From: a bacterium
Lineage (GTDB): Bacteria > Actinomycetota > Acidimicrobiia > Acidimicrobiales > CATQHL01
Assembly (NCBI GenBank): GCA_028824415.1
Contig: JAPPDX010000117.1
Span: 1 to 51,657, forward strand
Reading direction: 5' to 3'
Length of the DNA stretch: 51,657 nucleotides
In this document: positions 31,907-41,363 of the stretch, piece after piece
Layout of the letters: the number at the start of each line of letters is the position of its first letter
Numbering within the stretch: the stretch's first letter is position 1
Notes under the pieces: generated by a model
The model's input: the letters and a program-made list of their open reading frames with translations, nothing else
Told to the model about the DNA's origin: nothing
Database searches by the model: none
Program-made: the position numbers and the translations under genes

Positions 31907-34900
31907 CTACCGAGGACTTGACTCACGGCAAGCGTCACCACCGGCGAGGAAGCGGCGGACGTCTTCGCTGGCCTTAGGCAGGTCGTCCACCTCCACCTCG
32001 TGGGTGCTGTTGGGGCCGAGAAAGACGAAGGCGCAGCGTGAGACGGGTCGGCCGGTGGCCTCGGTGATCGTCAGGGCATAGGCCGCGATCTGCAGCCGGT
32101 AGCCGGGCTTCTGGCGCAGGTCGGGGCGCTCGTCGGAGTCGTGGGTCTTGTAGTCGACCACCACGAAGGAGCCGTCGGGCGCCTCGTACAGCAGGTCGAC
32201 GAACCCCTCGAGGAGGCGGCCCTCCACCTCGGCGGCGGCATACAACTCACGCCAGTGATGACAGCGGGCCGCCTCGCGGATCACCGGGGCACCGAGCGCG
32301 TTCCGAGCCCGAGCGGCCACGTCGTCGGCCAGATGGTCGATGCCCTCGGCGCCGGCGTAGCGGCGGGCCTGCGGGGCCAGTTCCTCGCCGGGCCCGTCGA
32401 AGTCGGCCGTCTGGAGCACCGCGTGGACCGCCCGACCCAGCGCCGTGCCGTACCGGCCCCGGCGCCAGACCGGCGCATCATCCTCCGGTTCGTGCTTGTC
32501 GAGACCGGGATCGGGTGCCCTCCGCTCGGCAGGACGCCCGAGGCCGGCGCCCCCCGCCGCGACAGCCTGAGCCTCATCGGGGGCTGCGGTGCCGTTACCC
32601 GTCGCCGCGCCGATCGCGCTCGCGGCCACAACAGGGCGGCGCGCCGCGAGCCCCCACAGGGCCGCGCGCTCGCGTTCCCACTCGACTCGCGGCGGGACGG
32701 CGACAGCCGGAGCGTCCGTGGTCGTCCCCGGCGGCGAACCGTGGCCGGATCGCCCAGCGCCAGGATCCCCGCGGCGGGGATCCGCTGACCCGTCGATCGC
32801 CTCTGCGCCGTACGGCGACTTGCCCGGCTGCAGCGTCTCCAGCGGGCGGCCCGCGGTCCATCCGGCCACCTCCAGAGCCCAGGCGAAACCCGGCGGGGAC
32901 GAGGCCGGCGTCTCGGATCCCGGCTCAGCGGCGCCGCCGGTCGCATCGAGCGCCACCGTGAGCGGGTGGGGAGCCACGTCAGTCCCGGAGGTTTGCGGAT
33001 CCACGACCTCGGCGACCGCGTGCGCCAGCAGTTCGGCGAGGGTCATCCTGGGCAGAGCCTCGGCGACGGCCAGCTTCGCCCAAGCGTCGGGCTTGCGGCC
33101 GGTGCGGTACAGCGAGACCGCCAGGTAGTCCTCGGCCCGGGTGCACGCCACGTAGAGCTTGCGGATGTCCTCATGGAACTCGTGCAGTTGTTCGGAGGTC
33201 GCCACCCCGTCGCTGCCGAACGACCGGACGCGCCCTCCCAACTTGCAGAACGCTCCACCGCTGTGCGGGAAGGCCATCTCCGAGGATCGGTTGCCGCGGG
33301 ACGGCGCGGTCGTGCCGGAGAACCCCGCCACGACAACGAACGGGAATTCCAGGCCTTTGGCCGCGTGGACGGTCATGATCCGCACGGCGTCGTCGTCGCT
33401 CTCAGGGACCAGCGCCTCCACGACCCGGGCGCCCTCACCGCGCTGCATGTCGACCCAGCTGAGGTAGGCCCGCAGCGTGCCGCCGGTGGAGTCCGAGAAG
33501 GCCCGGGCCTGATCAGCGGAGCGGCGCAGCCGGCGCCAGGTGTCCCGGTGCCGGTCCTCGGCGAAGGCCAACTCCATCAGCCGGCGCTCGCGAATGACGC
33601 GGTCCACGATCTCACCCGGGCTGCGCCAGAGCCGCTCGGTGTGAAGCTCGCGCATCCAGGCCAGCGCCTCGGCCACGGGGTGGGCGGGTTGTGGACTCAG
33701 GTAGTCCCAGGACCGGTGAGATCCGCCGCACAACTGCCGGTAGCTGTACAGGTCGTCGTCCCCGAAACCGAAGGCGGTCGAGCGGAGCGCCGTCACCACC
33801 GCCAGGTGGTCCGACGGGTCGTCGATGGCCCGCAGGGTGGCAAGCAGGTCGCCCTCGGCCCGGGTGGCGTAGACGAGGCTGGAGGACTCCACCCGGTACG
33901 GCAGCCCGGCCGCCTCGAACGCCCCGATCAGCGGGCCGAGCACGGTGCGCGCCGGTATGAGGACGCACACGTCCCGCAGCCGCAGGGGCTGCGTCCCCTC
34001 GCCGTCGCGCACGGGCCAGCTCTCGCTCACAGCTCGCCGGATCAGGGCGGCGACCTCGGCGAACTCGATGCTGCGGAGCTCCTCGGCGGGAATCCCGCGC
34101 GACTCGCCCTCGCCGAGGTGGTCGGTTCCCAGTAGCAGCACCGGGGCACCCGCCTCACCGCCAATCGGCCGGCAGGCGGCGTGCAGAGGCACGTAGTCGG
34201 GTTGGGAACCGTCAGCGGGCCGCACGAGTTGACCGAAGGTGGCGTTGACCCAATCCACGATCGCCGGTGACGAGCGCCAGTTGCGGCTGAGAGTCTCGTG
34301 GGCGACCGGACCGGCCCATTCCGCCACCTGCAGGTACAACCCGATGTCGGCCCGCCGGAACCGGTAGAGCGACTGCTTCGGGTCGCCGACGAAGAAGAGC
34401 GCTCCATTGCCGCCCTCGAGGTCCCACCAACCGGGCGGCCCCGCGCTCTCGGCGGGATCCTCGCAGGCAATCAGCAGAGCCAACTCGACCTGGATGGGGT
34501 CGGTGTCCTGGAACTCGTCGATGAGCAGCCGCCTGTAGCGGCAGCGCAGCGACCGTCGCACGGCGGCGCCGCTGTCGGGATGCCGCAGCAGGTTCCGAGC
34601 CTGTACCAACAGGTCGTGGAACACCAGTCGCCCCTGGCTGCGCCGCCGCTCGGCGTCGGCCAGCACGAATCCCGCAAGCCGGGCCAGCAACCGAGCCGAA
34701 CAGGCCCGCCCCGTGGCATCGAGGCGCACGTCGGCCTCGGCGCGCAATTCCTTCAGCCGGTCGCGCATGCCCTCTTTGTCGAAGGAGGAGTGCCAGTTGT
34801 CCTTCCGGCTCCTCGGCTTCGGCCCCCTGGCCACCTCCTCAAGTAGCACGAGGGCCTCCAACTCGTCGGCCGCCTCGAGGCGATCAGCCAGCCGGCCGAG

Positions 34901-35638
34901 TTGCAGGAGGGCCTCGCAGAGCGCGTCCGGCCGCTCGGGGCCGTCGAGCGGGATGAGGCACCAGCGGCTGTCAGCGGCGAGCTCGCGCATCGGCACGATC
35001 AGATCGGCGTATTCCAGCGGTGGCACCTCGGACACCTGCCCGACCGCGGGGATGCGTTCGACGGCGAGATCCCAGTTGTCGACCATCTGCCGGGCCACGG
35101 ATCGCAGGTTCGCCACCCGCATTCCCAGGGCGTCGCCCAGCACCAGCGCCCGCTCCATCTGCGGTTCGACCAGCACCCCCTCGACGAACCGTTCCCAACC
35201 CTCGGCGAACTCCATGTCCGCGCCGATCTCATCGAGCATCTCCAGCCGGGGAGGCAGACCGGCCTCGGTGGCGTGCTCGCGCAGGATCCGCTGCGCGAAC
35301 GAGTGCAACGTGCACACCGCGGCGCCGTCAAGGTCGTTCAGGGCGCCGCGAAGGATCTCCGCCTCCTCGCCGGCGACGGCGTGACGGCTCGCCTCGACGA
35401 GTTCCCGCCGTAGACGCTCGCGCAACTCGGCGGCGGCCTTCTCGGTGAAGGTGATGGCGGCGACGCTCGACAGCGCCACACCGCTGCGCACCAGCGCCAT
35501 GATCCGCGCCACGAGGGCTGTCGTCTTGCCTGTGCCCGCGCCGGCTTCCAGGAAGAGGTCGCGATCCAGATCCTCGGCCGCGGACCGGCGGGCGCGGGCG
35601 TCCCCGGTGCCGTCGCCCGGTAGGACCGGGCGGCTCAT
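31907..35638 (-). CDS. addA: AddA/RecB-like UvrD-family helicase-nuclease
   Basis: The protein has 1243 residues from MSRPVLPGDG. Superfamily-1 helicase motifs are clear: FLEAGAGTGKTTALVARI (Walker A, near residue 35), ITFTEKAAAELRERLRREL, LLIDEFQDTDPIQVELA (motif II), FFVGDPKQSLYRFRRADI, and IMTVHAAKGLEFPFVVVAG. The C terminus has a RecB-type nuclease: GFVDLLYEAPDGSFVVVDYKTHDSDERP. It unwinds and trims double-strand breaks for recombination. The start ATG (35638) overlaps the addB stop as ATGA, so they form one unit. A low-complexity Ala/Pro-rich segment lies between helicase and nuclease. Confidence 0.92.
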   Translation of the reverse strand: MSRPVLPGDGTGDARARRSAAEDLDRDLFLEAGAGTGKTTALVARIMALVRSGVALSSVAAITFTEKAAAELRERLRRELVEASRHAVAGEEAEILRGALNDLDGAAVCTLHSFAQRILREHATEAGLPPRLEMLDEIGADMEFAEGWERFVEGVLVEPQMERALVLGDALGMRVANLRSVARQMVDNWDLAVERIPAVGQVSEVPPLEYADLIVPMRELAADSRWCLIPLDGPERPDALCEALLQLGRLADRLEAADELEALVLLEEVARGPKPRSRKDNWHSSFDKEGMRDRLKELRAEADVRLDATGRACSARLLARLAGFVLADAERRRSQGRLVFHDLLVQARNLLRHPDSGAAVRRSLRCRYRRLLIDEFQDTDPIQVELALLIACEDPAESAGPPGWWDLEGGNGALFFVGDPKQSLYRFRRADIGLYLQVAEWAGPVAHETLSRNWRSSPAIVDWVNATFGQLVRPADGSQPDYVPLHAACRPIGGEAGAPVLLLGTDHLGEGESRGIPAEELRSIEFAEVAALIRRAVSESWPVRDGEGTQPLRLRDVCVLIPARTVLGPLIGAFEAAGLPYRVESSSLVYATRAEGDLLATLRAIDDPSDHLAVVTALRSTAFGFGDDDLYSYRQLCGGSHRSWDYLSPQPAHPVAEALAWMRELHTERLWRSPGEIVDRVIRERRLMELAFAEDRHRDTWRRLRRSADQARAFSDSTGGTLRAYLSWVDMQRGEGARVVEALVPESDDDAVRIMTVHAAKGLEFPFVVVAGFSGTTAPSRGNRSSEMAFPHSGGAFCKLGGRVRSFGSDGVATSEQLHEFHEDIRKLYVACTRAEDYLAVSLYRTGRKPDAWAKLAVAEALPRMTLAELLAHAVAEVVDPQTSGTDVAPHPLTVALDATGGAAEPGSETPASSPPGFAWALEVAGWTAGRPLETLQPGKSPYGAEAIDGSADPRRGDPGAGRSGHGSPPGTTTDAPAVAVPPRVEWERERAALWGLAARRPVVAASAIGAATGNGTAAPDEAQAVAAGGAGLGRPAERRAPDPGLDKHEPEDDAPVWRRGRYGTALGRAVHAVLQTADFDGPGEELAPQARRYAGAEGIDHLADDVAARARNALGAPVIREAARCHHWRELYAAAEVEGRLLEGFVDLLYEAPDGSFVVVDYKTHDSDERPDLRQKPGYRLQIAAYALTITEATGRPVSRCAFVFLGPNSTHEVEVDDLPKASEDVRRFLAGGDACRESSPR

Positions 35639-38600
35639 GGGTGCTCCTCCGCTTCGGACGCCCGAGCATCGGCGGGTGGTGCCCCGGCAGGCGGCCCGCC
35701 GGACAGACGCCGAGCCTCCTCGACCGGCAGCAACTCCCTGGCCCCGATCCGCATCCAGCCCAGCAATTCGGGGCTTCCGGCCTTGTGCAGGATCTGGACG
35801 GTGAGCTCGGCCGCCCGGTGACGATCCGCGTCGCAGTAGTCGCAGTGCGACGGGTGACTGCGCGGGCGCGGGTAACACGGGAAGACGCCGCCGGAAATCC
35901 CCTCGCAGATTCCCGCCAGCGTCCACTGCAGCTCGGCCTCGACGGGCGCGTCGGGCGGAAGCGGCAGCCAGCGGAAGTCCTCGCTCGCGGTCACGAACCA
36001 GTAGCCGGCGATCACCTCGGCGCCGGCACCTGCCACGTCCCGTACCGCCTGGGCGTACAGAGGGAGTTGCAACCGAGGCAGTGCGGGACGCTTCGGGCCG
36101 CGCCGGGGGCCCGACCCTGCGTAGATGGCCCACGGCTGCTCGCCGAGCCGCCGGTAGACGTGGCTGCTGCCGGTCTTGTAGTCGACCACAACCACTGTGC
36201 CCCCAGCGGTGACGTCGATGCGGTCGACCGCGCCGCGCAGGCGGATCGTCCTGCCGTCGCCCAGCGGAACCTCCGCCGGAGGCAGGGACTCCTCCTCGCG
36301 CCGCCGGGGCGGCATGCCGAAGCCCTTCTCGGTGGCCCACGGCACGCAGTCCCTGTCGCGACGCCACTGCTCGTCCACGTCGAGGAACGCCAGCAGCTCC
36401 CGTTGGATCCTGCTCCGCTCGGGCCCCCAGAACACCCGCTGGCCGACCCGCCCCTGGCCCTCGCGCTCAGCGAACGCCTCGGTGGCGATCTCTGTGAGGC
36501 GCCGGCGTCCGGCGTCACCCCAGTTGGTGGTCGGCTCCGGCGCGCCGGCCACCAGCGTCTCGCTGAGGAACCGGTCCAGGATCGTGTGGATGAGATCGCC
36601 GCGCTCCAGCGGCGAGATCCGCAATTCCCGCTCGGGCTGGTCGATGGGCTCGACGCCGAGCAAGTAGCGCATGAAGTACGCGTGCGGGCAGGTCGGCCAC
36701 GCCTCCAACTGCGTGGCCGAAACGGCTCGCCCGCCGGCCGCAGGATCGGCGATGTCGCACCCTGCCAGGTTCCCGTCGAAGCGCGTGAACGCCCTGCTGC
36801 GCCGCGCCGCCAGCATCGTCACCGCAGGCTCCAGCGGCGCGCCGGGAGCGGCGAGGGGGTGCTCGGGCAGCGAGCCACCGGCGGTCCGGTGATCCAGAAG
36901 CACCCGGAGGTCGTACTCCTGGGGCGTCGGCGGGAACGCGCACTCCCGGAGGGCGGCGGTCGGTGAGGGCACGTCGCGGAAGGTGTCGCCGGGCAGCTTC
37001 GCCAGACCGCCGGAACCGACCAGACCGTCTGCCTCGCCGGCACCGGTGTCCTGCAGCGCCTGTGCCGCCGCCAGCAACCAGCGCGACGGCAGCCGGTCGG
37101 CGGTGCGCCGCAGGTCGCCGCGCGGGTACAGGAGCGTGCGTTCGCCCGACGTCCCAGCCAGCGCGGCGAGAAAGCGCCGGTGATCGTCGGCCAGGCGGGC
37201 CGACGGATCCGGCAGCGCCTCGGGCACCGCGGCGCGCTCGGTCTCACTGAGCAGGCTGTCCTCGACCGCCTGGCCGGGAAAGACCCCCTCGGCCATCCCG
37301 AGCACCCAGACGCACTCCAGGTCGCCCCCGAGCGCGAGCCCCACCGGCCCGATCAGCAGGCCGTGGCCCGTACGCCCCTGGCGACCCCTGCCGGCTACGA
37401 GCTCGGCTTCCAGGGCGCGGCGGAACCGTGCCAGATCGGGCGCGGGATCCACGCGATCCAGGCCGCCCAGGCGCTCGAGGCACGCCTCCACACGCTCGGC
37501 GGCGGCCTGCTCGTGCGACGGCCAGCGGCTCTCCCGCCACTCCGCACCGCCCACCAGGTCCCGGATCGACCGCTCGGCCCAGTGGGCGAGCAGCCGCCAG
37601 GTCCCCAGATCGCTCGCTGTTCCCCCACGAGTCAGAACGTCGTCCATGAAGTGGCGCAGACCCTCGGCGGTGGCAACGTCACGTGCGATGTGCGCTCGGC
37701 GCCAATCGCTTTCCTCGCCGAGCCGCTCCATCTCCGATCGCCGGTTGGCGCAGTACGCCTCTAGGCGCCGCTTCCACTCCCCGGCGCCGTCGATCACCCC
37801 GGCGCGGCGGCTGATCCGCTCCCAGGCCGCCACCGGAACCGGACGCCAGCGCCCGTCGCCCCCGTCGCCCAGTGCCGCGCGGATCGGCGCCGCCGACAGC
37901 CAGGCCATGACATCGGAGCGGCTGTAGCGGCGTGCAGGCAGGCCGAGCAGCCCCAGCAGGAAGCGGCCGAGCACGCTCTCGGTGAGTGGGCGAGCCGACG
38001 GGCCGTTGAAGGTCAACTCCGCGGCGTGCAGGTGATCCGCCAGCAGGCGGGCATAGGGATCCCTGCGCCCGTACAGCACCGCCATTCGCTCCGGCGGCAC
38101 CCCTCGGCGCAGGGCCTCCACCACTCCCCGCAGCGCCGTTCGCACCTCCTCGTCGGCGTCGGGCACGGCGATGATTCGAGTCGGCGCGGGGACCGGACCA
38201 TCGGCAGGTCGCCAGCTCCCGGCGCCGGCGAGACGGCGCACGACGGCGGCCACCGGGGCGTCGGCCTCCTCGTCGCCGCAACAGCCGGCCAGAACCGTGA
38301 ACCCGCCGATTGCCGAGGCCAGCGCGGCGAGCAGGTCAAGTGCGGGGGAACTCAGCCGCTGCGGTAGGTACAGCACGACCCGGCCCAGTCCGACGAGCGC
38401 GTCCAACTGCCCGCCTCCGACCAACTGCGTGGCCTCGGTCAGCAGATCGTGCTCGTCGTGGAAGCCTCCGGCGGCGAGCCGGCGCCGCACGTGTCGGCTG
38501 ACCGCGACGACATCGGCGGCCCTTCGCGAGGACTCTGCCAGGGCCTCCAGCTCGCGCTCATTCAGATCCCGGATTGTCCGATGGGTTTCGACCAGGGCGC

Positions 38601-38952
38601 GCTCGGTGGCGAGATGGTCGCGCACCTCCCCGAACATTCCGGCGGCGGGCGTCTGCAGCACCTGCCGCACGGCGCCCGCCAGCACCGGGGCCGAGGCAGG
38701 CCGGCGCCCCTGAGCCGCCAGTGACTCCCCGGCCACTCGCTCCGCCAGCTCCCGGAGGCTCATGCAGTCCACCCCGATGAGTCCTCGGCGGGCGAGCGCC
38801 CGCCGCGTCACAATGGCCAGCCGGTGCTCCCCCACCACCACGGCCACCGGCGCCAGGAAGTGCCCGGCTTCGGCCCGCGCCGCCTCCACCTCCTCGCACA
38901 GCGCTTCGATAGCCAGCGCACCGTAGGGCGTCACCCGCACCGCCACAGTCAC
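35635..38952 (-). CDS. addB: AddB-like exonuclease subunit (PD-(D/E)XK, Fe-S type)
   Basis: The 1105-residue partner of AddA has a RecB-type nuclease near the C terminus: LRGAVDRIDVTAGGTVVVVDYKTGSS. Cysteines CPHAYFMRYLLG upstream and CYPRPRSHPSHCDYC downstream match the four-Cys iron-sulfur staple of AddB-type nucleases. SATQLEAWPTCPHAYF is the family signature. The N-terminal helicase-like part lacks a readable Walker A (VVVGEHRLAIVTRR), so ATP hydrolysis is probably left to AddA. It overlaps addA by 4 nt. A 12-bp palindrome (39017-39028) lies upstream. Confidence 0.88.
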   Translation of the reverse strand: MTVAVRVTPYGALAIEALCEEVEAARAEAGHFLAPVAVVVGEHRLAIVTRRALARRGLIGVDCMSLRELAERVAGESLAAQGRRPASAPVLAGAVRQVLQTPAAGMFGEVRDHLATERALVETHRTIRDLNERELEALAESSRRAADVVAVSRHVRRRLAAGGFHDEHDLLTEATQLVGGGQLDALVGLGRVVLYLPQRLSSPALDLLAALASAIGGFTVLAGCCGDEEADAPVAAVVRRLAGAGSWRPADGPVPAPTRIIAVPDADEEVRTALRGVVEALRRGVPPERMAVLYGRRDPYARLLADHLHAAELTFNGPSARPLTESVLGRFLLGLLGLPARRYSRSDVMAWLSAAPIRAALGDGGDGRWRPVPVAAWERISRRAGVIDGAGEWKRRLEAYCANRRSEMERLGEESDWRRAHIARDVATAEGLRHFMDDVLTRGGTASDLGTWRLLAHWAERSIRDLVGGAEWRESRWPSHEQAAAERVEACLERLGGLDRVDPAPDLARFRRALEAELVAGRGRQGRTGHGLLIGPVGLALGGDLECVWVLGMAEGVFPGQAVEDSLLSETERAAVPEALPDPSARLADDHRRFLAALAGTSGERTLLYPRGDLRRTADRLPSRWLLAAAQALQDTGAGEADGLVGSGGLAKLPGDTFRDVPSPTAALRECAFPPTPQEYDLRVLLDHRTAGGSLPEHPLAAPGAPLEPAVTMLAARRSRAFTRFDGNLAGCDIADPAAGGRAVSATQLEAWPTCPHAYFMRYLLGVEPIDQPERELRISPLERGDLIHTILDRFLSETLVAGAPEPTTNWGDAGRRRLTEIATEAFAEREGQGRVGQRVFWGPERSRIQRELLAFLDVDEQWRRDRDCVPWATEKGFGMPPRRREEESLPPAEVPLGDGRTIRLRGAVDRIDVTAGGTVVVVDYKTGSSHVYRRLGEQPWAIYAGSGPRRGPKRPALPRLQLPLYAQAVRDVAGAGAEVIAGYWFVTASEDFRWLPLPPDAPVEAELQWTLAGICEGISGGVFPCYPRPRSHPSHCDYCDADRHRAAELTVQILHKAGSPELLGWMRIGARELLPVEEARRLSGGPPAGAPPADARASEAEEHP

Positions 38953-39084
38953 GCCCGCAACTGTAGGGACCCCCTGCGACAGCGTCGGTCAGTGTCGGCA
39001 GGACTGGTCTGATCTCGCCCGCGGGCGGCCTTATGCACCCGCTGGAGGGCTCCGGCCGACATTCTGCAGCCGGCGCGGATCGCG

Positions 39085-39477
39085 CTAGTTCAGGACCTCG
39101 ATGGGGCAGCCGGTTCCGGAGGCCCCGGCGAGCCGCCGGTCGGTGGTCAGCAGCGGTGCGCCAACCATCTCGGCGAGGGCCACGTAGGCGGCGTCGTAGG
39201 GCGTCAGGTTGTCGCGCAGTTCCCAGCAGCGCTCCAGCAGCGGAGCATGAGCCACACGGGTGATTCCCAAGCCCGCAAGATGCCGGACGCCGGCGGCGGC
39301 CAGCGACGGCGGGAAGTCGCGTTGCAGGACCAGTCGCCGGAGAACGGACACCACCTCGAGGTCGACCAACTGGGGGGCCAGCATCTGCTCGTCTCCGACG
39401 CGGAGCGCAACGTCGCGCGCCGCCGCCTCCGCGCCCGCGACGAGCGTGAACACGACGCCGGCGTCGACGACGATCAA
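39085..39477 (-). CDS. vapC: VapC-type PIN-domain toxin, second module
   Basis: The 130-residue protein starts at TTG 39477, overlapping the antitoxin stop as TTGA. Acidic residues of the PIN site are Asp5 (LIVVDAG), Glu41 (VDLEVVSVLRR), Asp95 (LTPYDAAYVALAE) and Asp113 (LLTTDRRL). The TTG is preferred over longer in-frame readings because the fold begins at IVVDAG and the overlap is typical of FitAB/VapBC pairs. It is presumed to be an RNA-cleaving toxin. Confidence 0.9.
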   Translation of the reverse strand: MIVVDAGVVFTLVAGAEAAARDVALRVGDEQMLAPQLVDLEVVSVLRRLVLQRDFPPSLAAAGVRHLAGLGITRVAHAPLLERCWELRDNLTPYDAAYVALAEMVGAPLLTTDRRLAGASGTGCPIEVLN

Positions 39478-39725
39478 AGCGAGTCGCGATCGGCCCGGAG
39501 CAGCGCGACGATCTCTTCGGCGTCGACATCGCGGTGCTCCGGGTGGTGCAGAGAATCGATCCGCCGCCGGGCCAGGAGTTCGACGATCGTCGTCCGCTGC
39601 GCCTCGCGTGCAAGCAGGCCGAGCATGAACCGCTGCAGCGACTGACCTGCATCGGCCGCCCGAGTTCGCAGGACCCGATGGACATCCTCGGGCACGTCCT
39701 TCACCTGGATCGTGGGCACGACCAC
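39474..39725 (-). CDS. vapB: FitA/VapB-type antitoxin, second module
   Basis: The protein has 81-83 residues. VPTIQVKDVPEDVHRVLRTRAADAGQSLQRFMLGLLAREA is the FitA-type ribbon-helix-helix domain, followed by an acidic tail. GTG at 39725 or 39719 can start it; the latter gives the usual MPTIQVKDVP beginning and fits a leaderless transcript from TAGAGT located 6 nt before it. The stop overlaps the toxin start. Confidence 0.9.
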   Translation of the reverse strand: MVVPTIQVKDVPEDVHRVLRTRAADAGQSLQRFMLGLLAREAQRTTIVELLARRRIDSLHHPEHRDVDAEEIVALLRADRDSL

Positions 39726-39731
39726 ACTCTA

Positions 39732-39746
39732 GCGCCATATCGGCGC
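39732..39746 (-). promoter_or_regulatory. Operator of the second vapBC module
   Basis: GCGCC-ATATC-GGCGC is a perfect inverted repeat 6 bp upstream of the antitoxin's first GTG. It overlaps the probable promoter (GATATG/TAGAGT region on the minus strand). Confidence 0.5.
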
Positions 39747-39943
39747 CACTGGCGTCGTTCAGGTGCCATCATCCGCGCGGGCACCCGCATAGAACGCGCA
39801 CTCTTGAGCATGGATGATGATGTTGGCGTGCAGCGGCAGAATGCTGCGGAGGTGTGACACCAGATGTGCCCGACCCCATGCGAGAGACCTCGATGCAAGC
39901 CAGGGCGACTGCGCGCGGGGCGCGCAGCCGCGGATCTCGACCG

Positions 39944-41251
39944 ATGACCCGCCGCTTTGATGCCGTCGTCGTCGGCGCCGGGGTGATCGGCGCAGGCGTC
40001 TCCTATGAGCTCTCGCGCCGTGGTCTGGCGACGGTGAGCGTGGAGCGGCTGCCGGGCGCCGGCCAGGGTTCCACCAGCGCGTCCAGTGCGGTCGTGCGCT
40101 TCAACTACTCCACCCGGGCCGGGGTGGCCATGGCGGTGGAGGGGTTGGGTTACTGGCAGCGGTGGCGGGAGCACGTGGCCGCGCCTCCCGGGGCGCCGGT
40201 TCCGGAGTTCGTGCAGTGCGGGATGCTGGTGCTCAAAGTTCCGGGCTCCAACCACGAGCCGGCCGCCGAGCACTTCGATGCCCTCGGAGTGCCGTACGAG
40301 GACCTGGACGCCGGGGAGCTGGAGCGCCGTTTCCCGTACCTGGACGCCCGCAAGTTCGGCCCGCCCGCCCGGATGGACGACGAGCGGTTCTGGGCGGAGC
40401 CGGACAGCCATGTCGACGGCGCCATCTGGATGCCCGAGGGGGGCTACGTGACCGATCCGATGCTGACGGCGCGGAACCTGGCGGACGCCGCGGCGGCGCT
40501 CGGCGGGACATTCCACTACGGGCGGACCGTCGTGGACGTGCTGCGGGAGGGCGGTCGGGTGGCGGGCGTGGCGCTCGACGACGGCACGGAGCTGCGTGCC
40601 CCCGTGGTCGTGAACGTGGCGGGTCCCCATTCGTCCCACATCAATCGCATGGCGGGCCTGGAGGGCGCCGCCATCATCTCCACCCGCCCGATGCGCCGCG
40701 AGGTGTACGTGGTGCCGGGGCCCGACGGTCTGGACTTCGACGACGCCGGCTGCGTCATGGGTGATCTGGACTGCGGCTTCTACCTGCGCCCCGAGCGCCC
40801 CAACAACATCCTCATCGGCAGTGTCGAGGCCGCCTGCGACGAGCTCGGCTGGGTGGACGATCCCGATGCCGCATCGCTGACCCTCACCCGCAGCGAGTTC
40901 GAGACCCACGTGCTGCGCGGAGCCCGGCGAATCAGGAACCTCGGCCTACCGCACGAGCAGCGGGGCGTCGTCGGCGTCTACGACGTCACCGAGGACTGGC
41001 TGCCGATCTACGACCGCACCGACCTGGACGGCTTCTACGTGGCGATCGGCACCAGCGGCAACCAGTTCAAGAACGCCGCCATCGCCGCCCATTGCATGGC
41101 CGAGCTGATCATCGAGGTCGAGGCCGGCCGTGACCACGACGCCGACCCCCTGGTGGTGCAGGGCCCCCATCTCGGCCTCCCCATCGACCTCGGCACCTTC
41201 AGCCGCAACCGCCCCCTCGACGCCGACGCCCCGGTCAACGTCCTCGGGTAG
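39944..41251 (+). CDS. FAD-dependent oxidoreductase of the DAO (sarcosine/D-amino-acid oxidase) family
   Basis: The protein has 435 residues from MTRRFDAVVVGAGVIGAGVSYELSRRG, which has the FAD GxGxxG motif at 11-16. SSAVVRFNYS resembles the covalent/flavin-contact segment of sarcosine oxidase beta-type proteins. The C-terminal GVYDVTEDWLPIYDRT and FYVAIGTSGNQFKNA complete the FAD site. It likely oxidises N-methyl or amino acids. The start at 39944 is chosen because upstream in-frame residues are Arg-rich and not conserved-looking. It stands alone between TA and ATPase genes. Confidence 0.87.
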   Translation: MTRRFDAVVVGAGVIGAGVSYELSRRGLATVSVERLPGAGQGSTSASSAVVRFNYSTRAGVAMAVEGLGYWQRWREHVAAPPGAPVPEFVQCGMLVLKVPGSNHEPAAEHFDALGVPYEDLDAGELERRFPYLDARKFGPPARMDDERFWAEPDSHVDGAIWMPEGGYVTDPMLTARNLADAAAALGGTFHYGRTVVDVLREGGRVAGVALDDGTELRAPVVVNVAGPHSSHINRMAGLEGAAIISTRPMRREVYVVPGPDGLDFDDAGCVMGDLDCGFYLRPERPNNILIGSVEAACDELGWVDDPDAASLTLTRSEFETHVLRGARRIRNLGLPHEQRGVVGVYDVTEDWLPIYDRTDLDGFYVAIGTSGNQFKNAAIAAHCMAELIIEVEAGRDHDADPLVVQGPHLGLPIDLGTFSRNRPLDADAPVNVLG

Positions 41252-41264
41252 AGACGTCAGAATC

Positions 41265-41341
41265 GATACATCAGATCTGTCGAAGTTGATACACCAGATC
41301 TGTCGAAGTTGATACATTCGAGTCGTCGGAAATGATACACT
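41265..41341 (+). repeat. Four phased GATACA repeats at exact 23-bp spacing (promoter/operator array)
   Basis: GATACA begins at 41265, 41288, 41311 and 41334, each 23 bp from the next. The first two full units differ at a single base; the third is more diverged. TTGATA (41287, 41310) and TGATAC (41333) are thus placed 23 bp apart, the start-to-start distance of a -35 and a -10 box with a 17-bp spacer. The array ends 23 bp before the ATPase ATG. Confidence 0.75.
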
Positions 41342-41363
41342 GACGCGGGAGAGGGACGAACGG

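Noticed and set aside
31907..36367. A 1486-residue frame extending addA upstream into addB
   Set aside because: The extra N-terminal residues are a shifted reading of addB; helicase homology starts just after ATG 35638, which overlaps the addB stop.
41265..41341. CRISPR array or plasmid iterons
   Set aside because: Repeats are immediately tandem with no unique spacers, and no Cas or replication gene is present; the position before a gene suits a promoter array.
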